From assembly GCA_964655115.1 (NCBI GenBank), contig CAZZKM010000040.1, positions 1-6,893 of the forward strand: a stretch of 6,893 nucleotides of DNA, read 5' to 3'. The translations under genes were made by a program, and so were the position numbers. The DNA is from ATZT02 sp964655115 (lineage in GTDB: Bacteria > Actinomycetota > Actinomycetes > S36-B12 > UBA5976). Of the stretch, positions 6,401 to 6,893 are shown in pieces (the stretch's first letter is position 1; every line of letters begins with the position of its first letter). Under the pieces are notes generated by a model. The model had not been told where the DNA came from. It saw only the letters and a list, made by a program, of their open reading frames with translations, and made no database searches.

Positions 6401-6872
6401 GATTCTCCTTCGAATTTGATGGGAGCATTCCGTGCTTACGGAGCAGAGCGATTCGTTGAGCTGCACCGGATTCGGTGAGACCGAAGCGTTCTGCAATGGT
6501 GCGAATTGTCGGCTGGCCGGTGCGGTAAGCGTCCAGGTAGACCTCGACTGTGAGTTCCGCTTCCTCGGCTGAAAGATCGCGTGGTCGGCGGCCCTCATCC
6601 TTGCGCATGTCACGGAATTTCTCGGTTTTGTGGATGAGGTCCATGCGTTGTTTGGGTGGCTTTGTTTGGCGGGAGCCGTAGACCATTTGCCTGAATGGGA
6701 ACTCGCGGAGAACGTTGTGTGTAAGTTCGCATCTGCCGTCACCACGGATGGCGAATGAGACTGGTACCGCCCGCTCGTTGACTACTTCGTATCTAACTTC
6801 GATTCGCCATTTTCCGCCGGCCGAATCGGCCCACGTCGTGTTGAATGGAGCGGTGTTGATCTCTGACGCCAT
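6381..6872 (-). CDS. Putative HTH DNA-binding protein upstream of xis-int
   Basis: A 163-aa protein I cannot assign to a named gene. The N-terminal half (about 1-65) looks like beta strands (K-W-R-I-E-V-R-Y-E-V, then P-V-S-F-A-I-R). A basic linker follows (67-100). Residues 101-150 resemble a helix-turn-helix: E-V-Y-L-D-A-Y (110-116), P-T-I-R-T-I-A-E-R-F-G-L-T (121-133), A-A-Q-R-I (137-141), L-L-R-K-H-G-M-L (143-150). From memory, that C-terminal pattern is common in small proteins of actinobacterial elements, often just upstream of an excisionase. The tail is strongly basic (K-E-N-R-S-K-K-R-S). The ATG at 6872 has an ideal AAGGAG 5 nt upstream (6878-6883). Only 24 nt separate its stop from the excisionase start, so the three genes are probably co-transcribed. 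It may regulate the operon or act in element maintenance; neither is shown. Confidence 0.75.
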   Translation of the reverse strand: MASEINTAPFNTTWADSAGGKWRIEVRYEVVNERAVPVSFAIRGDGRCELTHNVLREFPFRQMVYGSRQTKPPKQRMDLIHKTEKFRDMRKDEGRRPRDLSAEEAELTVEVYLDAYRTGQPTIRTIAERFGLTESGAAQRIALLRKHGMLPSNSKENRSKKRS

Positions 6873-6877
6873 GACTT

Positions 6878-6883
6878 CTCCTT
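6878..6883 (-). promoter_or_regulatory. Ribosome binding site of the 163-aa HTH gene
   Basis: AAGGAG on the minus strand, 5 nt before the ATG at 6872, which settles this start codon. Only 10 further bases remain before the window edge, so the promoter of the HTH-xis-int operon lies outside. Confidence 0.7.
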
Positions 6884-6893
6884 GCTTGAGACA

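Noticed and set aside
6353..6745. 130-aa open frame on the minus strand overlapping the HTH gene
   Set aside because: It shares almost all its bases with the 163-aa frame, which has an ideal RBS and a plausible HTH. The alternative frame reads as low-complexity S/R/N/T-rich sequence with no domain.
1..6893. CRISPR array or insertion sequence
   Set aside because: No regularly spaced repeats, no transposase and no terminal inverted repeats were seen by eye.

Overview
The window is an accessory, mobile-element-type segment. Every gene I can support lies on the minus strand. The host is probably an actinobacterium. I infer this from the HTH - excisionase - integrase gene order, the style of the HTH protein (E-V-Y-x-x-A...G-x-P-T...I-A-E-R-F-G-L-T), and the tRNA sequence. 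Base composition looks moderate (about half G+C by eye), so a high-GC Streptomyces-like genome is less likely. No species can be named from the sequence alone.

Layout in transcription order, right to left. (1) 6873-6381: the small operon starts with a 163-aa DNA-binding-like protein behind a strong Shine-Dalgarno. A perfect 10-bp inverted repeat covers its stop codon. (2) 6356-6111: an 81-aa AlpA/excisionase-type HTH protein. (3) 6114-5002: a 370-aa tyrosine recombinase with all catalytic residues, joined to the excisionase gene by an ATGA overlap. (4) 5001-4913: an 89-bp gap with a nested inverted repeat and the RBS of the next operon. (5) 4912-146: a three-gene restriction-modification operon. 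It holds a 220-aa SAM-binding methylase subunit without a catalytic NPPY motif, a 527-aa Eco57I-type adenine methylase with NPPY but an atypical SAM motif, and a large restriction protein fusing an N-terminal GIY-YIG (T5orf172-like) nuclease to an SF2 helicase/translocase. The three genes overlap each other. (6) 145-51: short noncoding spacer. (7) 50-1: the 5' two-thirds of a tRNA-Arg(CCT) gene, cut by the window edge.

How the parts fit together: the integrase and excisionase would move or maintain an element, and the R-M operon is its likely cargo and defence module. The two methylase subunits probably form a heteromeric N6-adenine methyltransferase that marks self DNA, and the ATP-driven GIY-YIG protein would attack unmarked DNA. 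The most interesting points are the complementary motif loss in the methylase pair, the GIY-YIG-translocase fusion with an acidic insert, and the perfect palindrome between the HTH gene and the excisionase. The geometry relative to the tRNA is also odd: the cargo lies on the 5' side of the tRNA, not the 3' side where most tRNA-targeting elements sit.
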